From the NCBI RefSeq assembly GCF_014646355.1, contig NZ_BMNH01000001.1, positions 338,675 to 402,674 on the forward strand: DNA of 64,000 bases, read 5' to 3'. Made by a program: the position numbers and the translations under genes. This DNA is from Nonomuraea cavernae (lineage in GTDB: Bacteria > Actinomycetota > Actinomycetes > Streptosporangiales > Streptosporangiaceae). Below are positions 45,907-59,554 of this stretch, piece by piece; position 1 is the first letter of the stretch; each line of letters begins with the position of its first letter. The notes beneath the pieces were generated by a model that was not told where the DNA came from, made no database searches, and worked only from the letters and a program-made list of their open reading frames with translations.

Positions 45907-47217
45907 ATGACGGCAACGCTGATCGACCCCGAAGTGGAGACGGCGAGACTGGCGGCGGTGCGCCGTTACCGGATTCTGGACATGCCACCCGACGGCACAT
46001 TCGACCGGATCGCCCTGCTCGCCGCCCGGGTCTTCGACGTGCCCATGGCCTCGGTGACGATCGTGGGCGAGGACCACGTCTGGTTCAGGGCGCACACCGG
46101 CCTGCCCGAGGGGCTCTGCCAGATCCCCCGCCACCCCGGGCTCTGCGCGTCGGTGATCCTGCAGTCCGACCCCTACAGCGTGTCCGACGCCCTGACCGAC
46201 CCGCGGACCGCCGCGAACCCCCTGGTGAGCCAGCTCGGCGTGCGCTTCTACGCCGCCGCCCCGATCATCACGGCCGACGGCCACCGGCTGGGCACCGTCA
46301 ACGTGCTGGGCGACCAGCCGCGCGAGACCACCTTCCAGGAGATGCGGACCCTGACCGACCTCGCCGCCGTGGTGGCCGGTGAGCTGGAGCTGCGCCTGTC
46401 GGCCATGAACACGGTCGCCCTGGAACGCAGGCTGCGCGAGCAGGCCGAGGCCGAGCGCCGACGGCTGGAGCTGCTGACCTCGACGCTGCGCAGGGTGCTG
46501 CTGCCGCCGTCGCCGCCGAAGGTGCCGGGGCTCGACATCGCCACGCTCTACCACGTGGCCTCGGCCGACCAGGTGGGCGGCGACTTCTACGACGTCTTCC
46601 GCCTGGACGAGGACCGCTGGGCGTTCTTCCTCGGCGACGTGTGCGGCAAGGGCTCCGAGGCGGCCGTGGTGACCGCCCTGGCCCGGCACACCCTGCGCGC
46701 CGCCGCCGTCTACGACGGCGACCCGCGCGCCGCGCTGGCCAACCTGAACGCGGTGCTGCTCGACGAGTATCTCGGCGCCGACCCCTGCTACTGCACGGTC
46801 GTCTACGGCGTGCTCACGCCCGGCCGCGACGGGGTCGAGGTCAGCCTGGCCGGAGGCGGTCATCCGCCCGCCCTCGCGGTGCGGTCCAGCGGCGCCGTCG
46901 ACGCCCTGCACACCGAGGGCGGCATGCTGGTCGGGCTGCTGCCCGAGGCCCACTTCGCCGTCGCGAACACGCGGCTGGAGCCCGGCGACGGGCTGCTCCT
47001 CTACACCGACGGGCTCACCGAGGCTCGGACCCGAGCCGGGCACATGTACGGTGAGGACAGCCTGATGGGTCTGGCCGCCAAACTCGCCGGGCAGTCCGCC
47101 GAGGCCATGGTGGAGCAGTTCGAGGACACTCTCTCGGCCTTCGGCCCCGGCCTGACCGACGACACGGCCGTCCTGGCCCTGACCGTACCTCCGATCGTGA
47201 AAAGGCACTCCCGGTGA
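45907..47217 (+). CDS. GAF-SpoIIE PP2C-family protein phosphatase
   Basis: The 436-residue protein has an N-terminal GAF domain (about 15-165; RILDMPPDGTFDRIALLAAR) and a short coiled coil. A SpoIIE phosphatase domain (about 210-430) follows, with metal-binding Asp residues in VGGDFYDVF, FLGDVCGKG, LLYTDGLTEA and LTDDTAVLAL. It probably dephosphorylates the STAS protein encoded next, whose GTG overlaps this stop. The upstream 146 bases are unusually A/T-rich and likely contain its promoter, but I could not fix a consensus. Confidence 0.9.
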   Translation: MTATLIDPEVETARLAAVRRYRILDMPPDGTFDRIALLAARVFDVPMASVTIVGEDHVWFRAHTGLPEGLCQIPRHPGLCASVILQSDPYSVSDALTDPRTAANPLVSQLGVRFYAAAPIITADGHRLGTVNVLGDQPRETTFQEMRTLTDLAAVVAGELELRLSAMNTVALERRLREQAEAERRRLELLTSTLRRVLLPPSPPKVPGLDIATLYHVASADQVGGDFYDVFRLDEDRWAFFLGDVCGKGSEAAVVTALARHTLRAAAVYDGDPRAALANLNAVLLDEYLGADPCYCTVVYGVLTPGRDGVEVSLAGGGHPPALAVRSSGAVDALHTEGGMLVGLLPEAHFAVANTRLEPGDGLLLYTDGLTEARTRAGHMYGEDSLMGLAAKLAGQSAEAMVEQFEDTLSAFGPGLTDDTAVLALTVPPIVKRHSR

Positions 47218-47579
47218 CCGCACCCGTTCACATGACGCAGGTCTCGGCCGACACCGGCGCGGGAGTCTGCGTCCTGTCCCTGACCGGCGAGCTCGACTAC
47301 ATCAACGCCGCGGAGCTTCGCTCCGACATCGAGGGCGTGCTCGCTCCAGAGCACCGCAACCTCGTGCTGGACCTGAGCGGCCTGGAGTTCTGCGACTCCA
47401 CCGGCATCCGCGTCTTCCTCATCTTCCGCAAGCTCATGCTGGAACGCGGGGGCTCGATCGCCCTGGCCGGGCTCACCTCGCGGCTCGAACGCATCTTCCG
47501 GATGACCGGTCTGTCCCAGGCGTTCCCCTTGTACCCGAGCGCCGATCAGGCCACCGCCGCCGTCGCGGAGAGCGACTGA
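47214..47579 (+). CDS. STAS-domain anti-sigma factor antagonist
   Basis: The 121-residue protein is a single STAS domain. LTGELDYINAAELRSDI and LDLSGLEFCDSTGIRVFLIF are classic for anti-anti-sigma factors; the serine of DSTG is the expected phosphorylation site. In partner switching the dephosphorylated form binds the anti-sigma kinase and frees the sigma factor. It is coupled to the SpoIIE phosphatase gene by a GTGA overlap, so the two probably form one module. No anti-sigma kinase gene is adjacent. Confidence 0.92.
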   Translation: MTAPVHMTQVSADTGAGVCVLSLTGELDYINAAELRSDIEGVLAPEHRNLVLDLSGLEFCDSTGIRVFLIFRKLMLERGGSIALAGLTSRLERIFRMTGLSQAFPLYPSADQATAAVAESD

Positions 47580-47703
47580 GCCGTCCCGGCGGCTCGCCGC
47601 CAAACCGGGACCCGGTACACCGCGATCGGCGCGCCCCGAAGGGCTATCGTTCGTCCATGGCGACCTACAGTCCAACACCGTTGCCCGACGCCCGGGGCAC
47701 CAG

Positions 47704-48084
47704 ATGTCGTGGCTGACCTACGCCTGCCAGCACCTCCCGGGCGTCACGGTGATCGCTGTGGGCGGCGACCTCGACGCCACCAACGCCGACCGGCTGGAGA
47801 GCTTCATCGACGAGTCGCGCCAGCGGCCCGACGACCATCTCGTGTTCGACATGACCGAGGTGTGCTTTCTCGACAGCTCGGGGTTAAGGGTGCTGCTCAA
47901 CGCCTACACCCACTGTGTCCGGCACGGCGGCAGCATTCGCCTGGCCGCGCTCCGGCCGATGCCCGCCCGGATGGTGCAGATCACCCGGATCGACGCTCAC
48001 CTGCCCGTGCACGCGACGGTCGAGGAGGCCCTGACCATCGTCCTCGCTCCGCCGGCCCCCGACAACGGCGGCAGCGTCGCCTGA
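47704..48084 (+). CDS. STAS-domain anti-sigma factor antagonist
   Basis: The 126-residue protein is another STAS domain, with GGDLDATNADRLESFI and VFDMTEVCFLDSSGLRVLLN carrying the phosphorylatable Ser in DSSG. It lies 124 bases after the previous STAS gene and may have its own promoter. The ribosome site before ATG 47704 is weak. It converges on the epimerase gene with only six bases between stops. Its partner kinase and sigma factor are unknown; the SigB-type sigma gene near 8 kb is one possibility. Confidence 0.88.
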   Translation: MSWLTYACQHLPGVTVIAVGGDLDATNADRLESFIDESRQRPDDHLVFDMTEVCFLDSSGLRVLLNAYTHCVRHGGSIRLAALRPMPARMVQITRIDAHLPVHATVEEALTIVLAPPAPDNGGSVA

Positions 48085-48090
48085 CCGCCC

Positions 48091-49131
48091 CTACGGCCAC
48101 ACCCCCGCTCCGGCGTGGATCTCCCCGGCCGGCTCGCCACGCGGCGCGAGCGGCGGCGTGTCCAGCCCGGCTCCGTCGTGCAGCCCCTCCATGAGCTCCT
48201 GTACGGCCTCGCCCGCCGTATGCCTCGGCGTCCACCCCAGCACGTCGCGGGCCCGGTCCATGTTCATGATCGGGATCTGCAGCACCAGCTCCAGCAACCC
48301 CGGCGCGGCGGGCAGCAGCCGCAGGTGCCAGCCCGCGGCCATCGCGCTCCTGGCCACCCAGGCGGAGACCGGCACCGTCCGGGCGCCGAGCAGCCGGGCC
48401 AGCTCGGCCGGGTCGAGCACCGGATCGGCCGCCAGGTTGAACGCCCCGCTCACCGGCCGCGTGACGGCCAGCCGGAAGGCCTCGCCCGCGTCGTCGGCGT
48501 GCAGGGCCTGCAGCCGAAGCCCCGGAATGTCGGGCACGAACGGGATCCGGCCGGGCCGGATCAGCCGCCGCGGCACGAGCGCGCCCGCGAACAGGCGGCG
48601 CTGCTCGGTCGCGGCCTCCCGCTTGAAGATGAAGCCGGGCCGCATCCGCACCACCCGGATGCCGGGATGGTCGTTCTCGAAGACGTCCAGCACCCGCTCG
48701 ACGTAGGCCTTCTCGCGGCCGTACGCGGCACCCGGCCAGCCATGGGTCGGCCAGCTCTCGTCCACCGCGCGGTCCTTGGGCCCCGGCGAGTACGCGCCGA
48801 CCGACGAGGCGTGCACCAGGGTGGGCACCCCCGTCTCGGCCACCGCCCGGAAGACGCGCATGCTGCCCAGCACGTTCGCCCGCCAGGTGACGGTGGCGTC
48901 CCTGGTCGGCTGGAAGAGCCAGGCGAGGTGCACCACCGCGTCGGCGCCGTCGAAGATCCGCGTCAGGTCGTCGGTGACCACGTCGGCGCGCCGCCACTCG
49001 GTACGTCCGCCGCGCCAGCTCGGCATCCGCCGGGCGACCCCCACGATGGAGGTCACCTCGCCGTCGGCCTCCAGCGCCCGCACCACACTGGTGCCGACGT
49101 TCCCCGTCGCCCCCACCACGACCACTTTCAT
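48091..49131 (-). CDS. NAD-dependent epimerase/dehydratase (extended SDR)
   Basis: The 346-residue protein has the Rossmann motif VVVGATGNVGTSVVRAL at the N-terminus, ADAVVHLAW, and the catalytic Ser/Tyr-Lys elements (HASSVGAYSPG and YGREKAYVERV). It belongs to the extended short-chain dehydrogenases acting on nucleotide sugars or related ketone substrates. No sugar-pathway genes are adjacent, so the substrate is unknown. Confidence 0.87.
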   Translation of the reverse strand: MKVVVVGATGNVGTSVVRALEADGEVTSIVGVARRMPSWRGGRTEWRRADVVTDDLTRIFDGADAVVHLAWLFQPTRDATVTWRANVLGSMRVFRAVAETGVPTLVHASSVGAYSPGPKDRAVDESWPTHGWPGAAYGREKAYVERVLDVFENDHPGIRVVRMRPGFIFKREAATEQRRLFAGALVPRRLIRPGRIPFVPDIPGLRLQALHADDAGEAFRLAVTRPVSGAFNLAADPVLDPAELARLLGARTVPVSAWVARSAMAAGWHLRLLPAAPGLLELVLQIPIMNMDRARDVLGWTPRHTAGEAVQELMEGLHDGAGLDTPPLAPRGEPAGEIHAGAGVWP

Positions 49132-49216
49132 GCGTCCCCCGCTGCCCCTGCTCAGTGGCCCGAAACCGGACGTTTCGCGTGTTGTCCCGATGGCCCCGCG
49201 GCGACCGGGATCCGCG

Positions 49217-49783
49217 TCAGGAACCCGCCGCCTTCTCCAGCAGGGACAGGTGGTCCTCCAGAGCGGGCAGCGCGGACTTGGCCAGCGCCACGACCTCCGG
49301 CGAGGAGCCCCGGTCGATCTCCTGCTTGGTGGCGGCGATCGCGACCTTGTGCGCCGCGGTCATCTGCGTGACGAACTCGCGGTCGAACTGGGCCGACGAG
49401 GCGTTCGCCAGCTTCTTGGCCTGCGCACGCTGGTCCTCGGACATGCCCTCCGGCAGCTTGACCCCCAGCTTGCCGGCGAGCTCCACGACCTGCTTGTCGA
49501 GCTCGCCGTGGTCCTTCACCAGCATCTCGCCGATCGACTTGACCTGCTGTGAGGTGCCCTTCTGCTCGGCCAGCCGGCCCGCCCCGATCTCGGCCAGGTT
49601 GCCCCGGTGGGTCTTCCGCAGCCACGTCTTGTCACGGTCGGAGGGCTGCACCGCGCTGGTGGCGGTCGGCGAGGAGGCCGCGAGGCCCGTGCCGGCGGTG
49701 GTGACGGAGCCGCCGCATCCTGCGGAGGCGGTGACGGCGAGGGCGGCGGCGAGCAGGCCCAGGTATGAGCGGCGCATGGACAT
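49217..49783 (-). CDS. DUF4142 putative lipoprotein
   Basis: The 188-residue precursor has a signal peptide with a lipobox-like SAGC near residue 22. The mature part is a DUF4142 domain, a ferritin-like helical bundle seen in many exported bacterial proteins (GNLAEIGAGRLAEQKGTSQQ, MLVKDHGELDKQVVELA). The function of DUF4142 is not settled. GGGGAT lies before ATG 49783; ATG 49777 is an alternative. It is divergent from the terpenoid-compartment operon. Confidence 0.85.
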   Translation of the reverse strand: MSMRRSYLGLLAAALAVTASAGCGGSVTTAGTGLAASSPTATSAVQPSDRDKTWLRKTHRGNLAEIGAGRLAEQKGTSQQVKSIGEMLVKDHGELDKQVVELAGKLGVKLPEGMSEDQRAQAKKLANASSAQFDREFVTQMTAAHKVAIAATKQEIDRGSSPEVVALAKSALPALEDHLSLLEKAAGS

Positions 49784-50136
49784 GGGATCCCCATCGGTCT
49801 GAAGCAGGCGACGATCGACTACGACTAGGCACACTGCCTATACGCCGGGTAGTCGTCGCGTCCAGCGCTTCGGCCGCCTGCCGCATCTCTCATGGGCGGA
49901 CGTTGGCGTTGGGACCACAGAGGTTGCCCTGGTCATGGACGCCCTTGACCGCCGTTCGCACGTCTCCGGCAACGTCGGCCGGAGCCGCTTTCGTCACCCG
50001 TCCGGACGCCCGGCGCCCCGCGCCGCGTGTGACTGCTGGGACCGATCATTACTCCAGTGACGCCAGAGGCTTTACACGCTCCGTATTGAATGAGTAACTA
50101 CACGTAGCGAAATCTTTGCGGGAGGAGTGGTGTGCC
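49784..50136. promoter_or_regulatory. Divergent upstream region of the geosmin-compartment operon
   Basis: This 353-base gap contains no gene I can support. TAGGCA-CAC-TGCCTA (49826-49840) is a perfect hairpin or operator close to the DUF4142 gene, flanked by ACGACT/AGTCGT inverted copies (49821 and 49851). On the plus strand TTTACA (50071-50076) and TAACTA (50095-50100), 18 bases apart, form a candidate promoter. It would give a leader of about 30 bases with GGAGGAG at 50121 before the prenyl synthase ATG. Confidence 0.45.
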
Positions 50137-51186
50137 ATGACGGTCGGCTTCACGCACAACCTTGTGGGACCACGCATCGACGATCGGCTGGGCCGGTTCC
50201 TCGAGTCGTGGCGCGCCCCGGTCAGCGACCCCGACGTGGTGGCGGCCTACCAACTGCTGACCGGCTTCATCCTCAACGGCGGCAAGCGCATCCGGCCGCA
50301 GTTGTGCTACTGGGGCTGGCGCGGGGCCGGCGGCGACGACTGCGACGAGATCATCAGCGCGGCGGCGGCGCTGGAGCTGTGCCACGCCGGGCTGCTCATC
50401 CACGACGACATCATGGACGGCAGCGACCTGCGCCGCGGCCAGGCGACCGTCCACCGCAGCCTGTCGCGACTGCACGAGGGGCCGGGCGCCGAGAGTTTCG
50501 GCCAGGCCGGCGGCATCCTGCTCGGCACTCTCAGCCTGGCCTGGTCCGACGCCCTGCTGTCGTCCTGCGGGGTGGAGCCCGGGCGGCTGCGCGCCGCCCA
50601 CCACCTGTTCGACGCCATGCGCAGCGAGGTCATCAGCGGTCAATACCTCGACATGCTGGCCCAGCTCAGATCCGGCTCCACCGTACGCGAGGCGCTCACG
50701 GTCATCCGCTACAAGACGGCCAAGTACACCGTCGAGCGCCCACTGCAGATCGGCGGCGCGCTGGCCGGCGCGTCGCCCGCGCTGCTCGACTCCTACTCCC
50801 GCTTCGGCCTGCCGCTCGGCGAGGCGTTCCAGCTCCGCGACGACGTGCTGGGCACGTTCGGCTCGTCGGCCGAGACGGGCAAGTCGGCGCTCGACGACCT
50901 GCGCGAGGGCAAGCACACGGTGCTGTTCGCGCACGCCGTGCAGCGGGCGACGCCCGTCCAGCAGGCCTACCTGCGCGCCTGGCACGGCCATCCCGAGCTG
51001 ACCGAGGAGCACGCCGCCGAGTTGCGTCAGATCATCCGCGTGACCGGCGCGCTGGCCGAGGTCGAGGACATGATCGACGACCGCGTCCGGATGGCCACCG
51101 ACGCGCTCGCGCTCGCGCCGCTCGCCCCCGAGGCGCGCAGCGCGCTCACCGTGCTCGCCGTCCAGCTCGCCCATCGCGATCGCTAG
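50137..51186 (+). CDS. Polyprenyl diphosphate synthase (GPP/FPP-type)
   Basis: The 349-residue protein is a trans-isoprenyl diphosphate synthase. The first Asp-rich motif is DDIMD at 90-94 (LLIHDDIMDGSD), preceded by GGKRIRP. The second is at 235-236 in QLRDDVLGTFG, where the last acidic residue is Gly. It condenses isopentenyl diphosphate with allylic diphosphates; context points to farnesyl diphosphate, the substrate of geosmin synthase. GGAGGAG at 50121-50127 supports ATG 50137. It heads the operon with the two encapsulin-like genes and the terpene synthase. Confidence 0.92.
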   Translation: MTVGFTHNLVGPRIDDRLGRFLESWRAPVSDPDVVAAYQLLTGFILNGGKRIRPQLCYWGWRGAGGDDCDEIISAAAALELCHAGLLIHDDIMDGSDLRRGQATVHRSLSRLHEGPGAESFGQAGGILLGTLSLAWSDALLSSCGVEPGRLRAAHHLFDAMRSEVISGQYLDMLAQLRSGSTVREALTVIRYKTAKYTVERPLQIGGALAGASPALLDSYSRFGLPLGEAFQLRDDVLGTFGSSAETGKSALDDLREGKHTVLFAHAVQRATPVQQAYLRAWHGHPELTEEHAAELRQIIRVTGALAEVEDMIDDRVRMATDALALAPLAPEARSALTVLAVQLAHRDR

Positions 51187-51289
51187 AAGGAGCAACCTCA
51201 TCGCCCGAGCGCCCCCGGCGTCTCCACGCGCCCTGGAACGTTCCAGCAGTCCCCGGCCAGGCCCTACAGATCAAGATGGGTGATGCAGC

Positions 51290-56662
<5,373 letters not shown>

Positions 56663-57249
56663 CGGCCTCACACCCCCTCTTCTACGAGCGTGGGGGTTGT
56701 CTCCGGACCGTCCGGTGGCCCTGCCACCGGGGAGGATGACCGCCATCGACAGCTGACGATAACCCGCAACCAGATTACACGAAAGGTGTTTTGTTTCGTG
56801 ATATTCGCAATAAAATAGTGGTATTAGAGCGCACAGTTAAGTAGATCCACCCTGAACGCCAGAACGCCCGGCTGGTCGAGGTATCTCGACCAGCCGGGCG
56901 TTCGCCTGCCCTGCGGACTACCTTGCTCGGCCGCCCTGTAGACGGACCTTGCCGCGCCGGCGGCTGCGTCGCCGACACCACCCGCCACTGTGGTGCTCGT
57001 CGCCGCCGGAGTCCGGGGCTCTCACCTTCATGATGATCTTCACCGGCCGGGGCCGGACGGCCTACTGAAAGCCGCCATCACCGGCCCGCGCGCCGGAGTT
57101 CGCGCCTGGGGAACACCGCCGCCATCAGGCGGTGCCTCCCCGGCGCGATCCGCTCCTCACGGTTCGCTCTGGCGCTGGACGCGGGTGCGCGCTCATGCCC
57201 CCGCGCGAGCGCGAACACCGAGATCCCTTGGCATGGAACCGTGGTCGTC
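56663..57249. other. 587-base gene-poor region with strong hairpins
   Basis: No gene is supported here. The first part (about 56747-56830) is A/T-rich and holds CACGAAA (56778-56784) facing TTTCGTG (56794-56800), a possible operator for the STAS gene. A perfect 19-bp stem with a 4-base loop lies at 56862-56903. A third hairpin (57108-57141) pairs CACCGCC with GGCGGTG plus an outer GGGG/CCCC and could end the minus-strand Thr-rich gene. Confidence 0.6.
56862..56903. terminator. Perfect 19-bp hairpin
   Basis: Bases 56862-56880 pair without mismatch with 56885-56903 around the loop GTAT. No U-tract follows. It is 480 bases past the plus-strand terpene synthase stop and about 350 bases past the minus-strand Thr-rich gene, so which transcript it ends is unclear. 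Confidence 0.6.
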
Positions 57250-57891
57250 CTAGTAGCGCGAGTGCGGCGTGCGGACGGACGGCACGCGGGTGCCCGGGGT
57301 GCGGACCGGCGGGGTCACCGTGCAGGGCGTGCAGGTGCGAGGGGTGGTGGTGGTCGTCGTGGTGCCAGGGGTGGTGCTGGTGCTGCTGCTGGTGGTGGTC
57401 GTGCAGGGCACCACGTTCGGGACGCGCACGGGCGGCACGGGCGGCACCGTGACGCACGGCAGGATGATGTCCGGCGTACGGACGGGCGGGGTGCAGGTCG
57501 TGGTGGTGCTGGGTGTGGTGGTGCAGGTGGTGGTGGTGGTGCACGTCGTGGTGCCGGGAGTGGTGGTGCCCGGCGTGCGGACGGGCGGAGTGGTGGTGGT
57601 CGAGTCGCAGATCCGCACCCCGCAGTTGCGGGACGTGCCGGTGCCGCGGTTGTTGTTCAGCGCCGAGGCCCGGACGTTCTCCAGGTGCGCGATGCTGAGC
57701 ACGTCAATGTTCTTGAGGGAGTTGTTGCCCACGTTGTTGAGCAGCGCGAGGTCGTCGATGACCGACAGCTGGCTGCCCAGCTGGTTGCCGGTGTTGACGG
57801 GGTTGGGGCCGACGTCCGCCGAGGCGCTCGCGGCAGAGAACCCGATCACGAAGCCGGCGATGGCTGCACCGGCGAGAATGCGACGCATCAT
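57250..57891 (-). CDS. Secreted Thr/Pro-rich surface protein
   Basis: The 213-residue precursor has a signal peptide (RRILAGAAIAGFVIGF, cleavage near SASA). A conserved head of about 60 residues follows (DVGPNPVNTGNQLGSQLSVI, KNIDVLSIAHLENV), shared with the 81-residue protein encoded near 59.4 kb. The remaining 110 residues are a Thr-rich stalk with repeated PPVRTPG and CTTTT blocks and several Cys, ending without a sortase motif or membrane helix. It looks like a wall-associated structural protein. The family is unrecognised; a rodlin/chaplin-like surface role is a guess. The Thr codons make the DNA low-complexity. Confidence 0.7.
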   Translation of the reverse strand: MMRRILAGAAIAGFVIGFSAASASADVGPNPVNTGNQLGSQLSVIDDLALLNNVGNNSLKNIDVLSIAHLENVRASALNNNRGTGTSRNCGVRICDSTTTTPPVRTPGTTTPGTTTCTTTTTCTTTPSTTTTCTPPVRTPDIILPCVTVPPVPPVRVPNVVPCTTTTSSSTSTTPGTTTTTTTPRTCTPCTVTPPVRTPGTRVPSVRTPHSRY

Positions 57892-57966
57892 TTTACTTCC
57901 CCTTCGTTGGAATCGGCGCTGAATGCGCGTCATCTAATTCACTCTCACAGGGTTGCGAGAGGCGCG

Positions 57967-58027
57967 AATAACGATCCACCGCACGGCCGAACGGCGCAAG
58001 CTGAAAGAGCTAAGCCGAAGTCAAATA
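57967..58027 (-). promoter_or_regulatory. Shared upstream element, Thr-rich gene copy
   Basis: On the minus strand TATTTGACT (58019-58027) is followed after 41 bases by GGATCGTTATT (57967-57977). The same two elements with the same spacing, at the same distances from the start codon (128 and 76 bases), precede the paralogous gene near 59.5 kb. TTGACT may be a -35; the exact promoter is not resolved. Confidence 0.65.
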
Positions 58028-58312
58028 CGCGCCCCAATTCCTTGTAGGGGGTCGTCTTGATGCGATTGGTCCAGATTTGCGAGATGTCGTCGGCGTAAGG
58101 CCGCGATAATTCCACTGAGGTGGTACGAAAAGCAGCGTTGCCAATACGACGTACACCCCGTCTCGCAGTCCGCAGGCGACTCCCCGTCGCTTCTCGCCGG
58201 GCCCGGACGGTTCTCGCAAGCGGCTCTCGCGGGCCACCGCGTCATGCCACCGCGTCATGCCACCACGTCGCGGAGCCGATGCCAGTCACTCGCCGAGCGC
58301 GTCCAGCGCTTG

Positions 58313-58411
58313 CCGAGCACGCACAGTTCTCGCTGACGGCTGCTGCGAGGCGCGCACAGCTTCAACTGACGGCTCTCGCCGAGCGCGCACAACTTTCAGC
58401 TGACGCCCCTC
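58313..58411 (+). repeat. Three diverged 33-bp tandem repeats
   Basis: Units begin at 58313, 58346 and 58379, each with a GCCGAGC/GCGAGGC start, a CGCACA core and CTGACG towards the end. The 33-bp period equals 11 codons, but no credible gene contains them. Confidence 0.65.
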
Positions 58412-58711
58412 GCGCGGCGAGGGACGCGGCTGCCACGCCATGTGCCCACGTCACCAGGCCAACGCGAACCGCTCGCCGACCGGGCCGGTCGCGCCATGAG
58501 CGGCGTTCGGCATGCCCCGTCTGAACCACCGGGCGATGGCCGGCGACGGGCGACACCAGCGGACGAGAAGGCGCGGGGGACGCCGGCCGACAGCGCACGA
58601 AAGGGCCCCTGCCAGGAACAACCGGTGACCGCGAGCAAGAGACCCGGCGAGGACCACAGGCGAGAAAAGCCCTGCCAGGACGGCGGGCGAGGAGGGCCCG
58701 GCGAGACTGCA

Positions 58712-58847
58712 GGCGAGAAGGGTCCGACTGGACCGAAGGCGAGAACGACCGCAGGTGAGGAGGGCCCGGCGGGACCGCAGGCGAGAAGGGTCCGACTGGA
58801 CCGAAGGCGAGAACGACCGCAGGTGAGGAGGGTCCGACGGGACCAAA
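58712..58847 (+). repeat. 68-bp tandem repeat, two copies plus partial units
   Basis: Copies start at 58712 and 58780 and are nearly identical for most of their length. Each is built from 26- and 16-bp subunits beginning GGCGAGAA or GGTGAGGA. Diverged partial units flank both sides. Because 68 is not a multiple of three, any reading frame shifts between copies. Confidence 0.75.
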
Positions 58848-59308
58848 GGCAAGAACGACCGCGGGCGGGGAGATGGTGGGGAGGGGTAACGGTGGGGGTG
58901 AAGAGGTCGGGCGGTGGGGTGGTTCCGAGTCGGGAGTCTCGGAGCGCGAAACGGGGCTGCGGGCCTGGATGGGAGGCCTCGGAGTCGCCGTTCTCGCCGT
59001 GAGACCGGTCGCGGATGACGGGGCGTGGTGCGGCCTGGGGCGGTCGTACCAGCCCTGGAGGAAAGGCGGCGGCCCGGACCGGTCCGCTGAGAGAGCGGGC
59101 CGGCCCGGGCCGAAGACGCTTCGTGCTCGGTGCGCACCGAGCCGGTCCGTGGCCTCGCGAGAATCCACGGTAGATCCAGCGGTCCGCACATGGGCGTGCC
59201 ATGTGCACCCCGGCCCGGAGAGCGAAGGGATGGCGGCCTCGGCGGCTCGTCCGGCCATGCGGCCGACGAGCCGGCGACGCACCTTCGCGTCCGTGCCATG
59301 GGGGAACG

Positions 59309-59554
59309 TCAGTTGTTGTTGGCGACGTCGACGGCGACGTTCTCCAGGTGCGCGATGGTGAGGACGTCGATGTTCTTGATCGAGTCGTTCAGCACGTTGT
59401 TGAGCACGTAGGCGTCGTCCACGACGCTGATCTGGCTCAGCAGGCTGTTGCCGGTGTTGACCGGGTTGGGGCCGACGTCGGCGGAGGCCGCGGAAGCGGA
59501 GAAACCGAACGCGATGCCTGCCATGGCTGCGCCGACGAGAATGCGACGGATCAT
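59309..59554 (-). CDS. Small secreted protein, paralogue of the Thr-rich protein head
   Basis: The 81-residue precursor has a signal peptide (MIRRILVGAAMAGIAFGF, cleavage near AASA). The mature part of about 55 residues begins DVGPNPVNTGNSLLSQISVV and ends in KNIDVLTIAHLENV and Asn residues. It is clearly related to the first third of the Thr-rich protein at 57250-57891 but lacks the stalk. GGAGG lies eight bases before the ATG. Abundant Asn and alternating hydrophobic residues would suit a self-assembling surface protein; this is inference. Confidence 0.78.
   Translation of the reverse strand: MIRRILVGAAMAGIAFGFSASAASADVGPNPVNTGNSLLSQISVVDDAYVLNNVLNDSIKNIDVLTIAHLENVAVDVANNN

Larger units (their letters stand above)
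57892..59308. other. 1.4-kb repeat-containing intergenic region
   Basis: Apart from the upstream elements of the Thr-rich gene and two repeat arrays, I can support no gene here. Long open frames exist on both strands, but several overlap in different frames and none has a start site, domain or consistent codon pattern. A 13-bp direct repeat (CCACCGCGTCATG) also occurs near 58237-58262. Confidence 0.5.

Noticed and set aside
57900..58030. BldN-type sigma promoter for the surface protein genes
   Set aside because: CGTTAT is present in the conserved element, but no GTAAC-like -35 lies at the right distance.
58442..59002. Collagen-like protein on the plus strand
   Set aside because: Gly-X-Y triplets last only a few units, because the 68-bp DNA repeat shifts frame at each copy.
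58362..59299. Minus-strand open frames rich in Pro/Ser/Arg
   Set aside because: Overlapping long frames exist in several phases, as expected in very GC-rich DNA with repeats. No start site or domain supports any of them.
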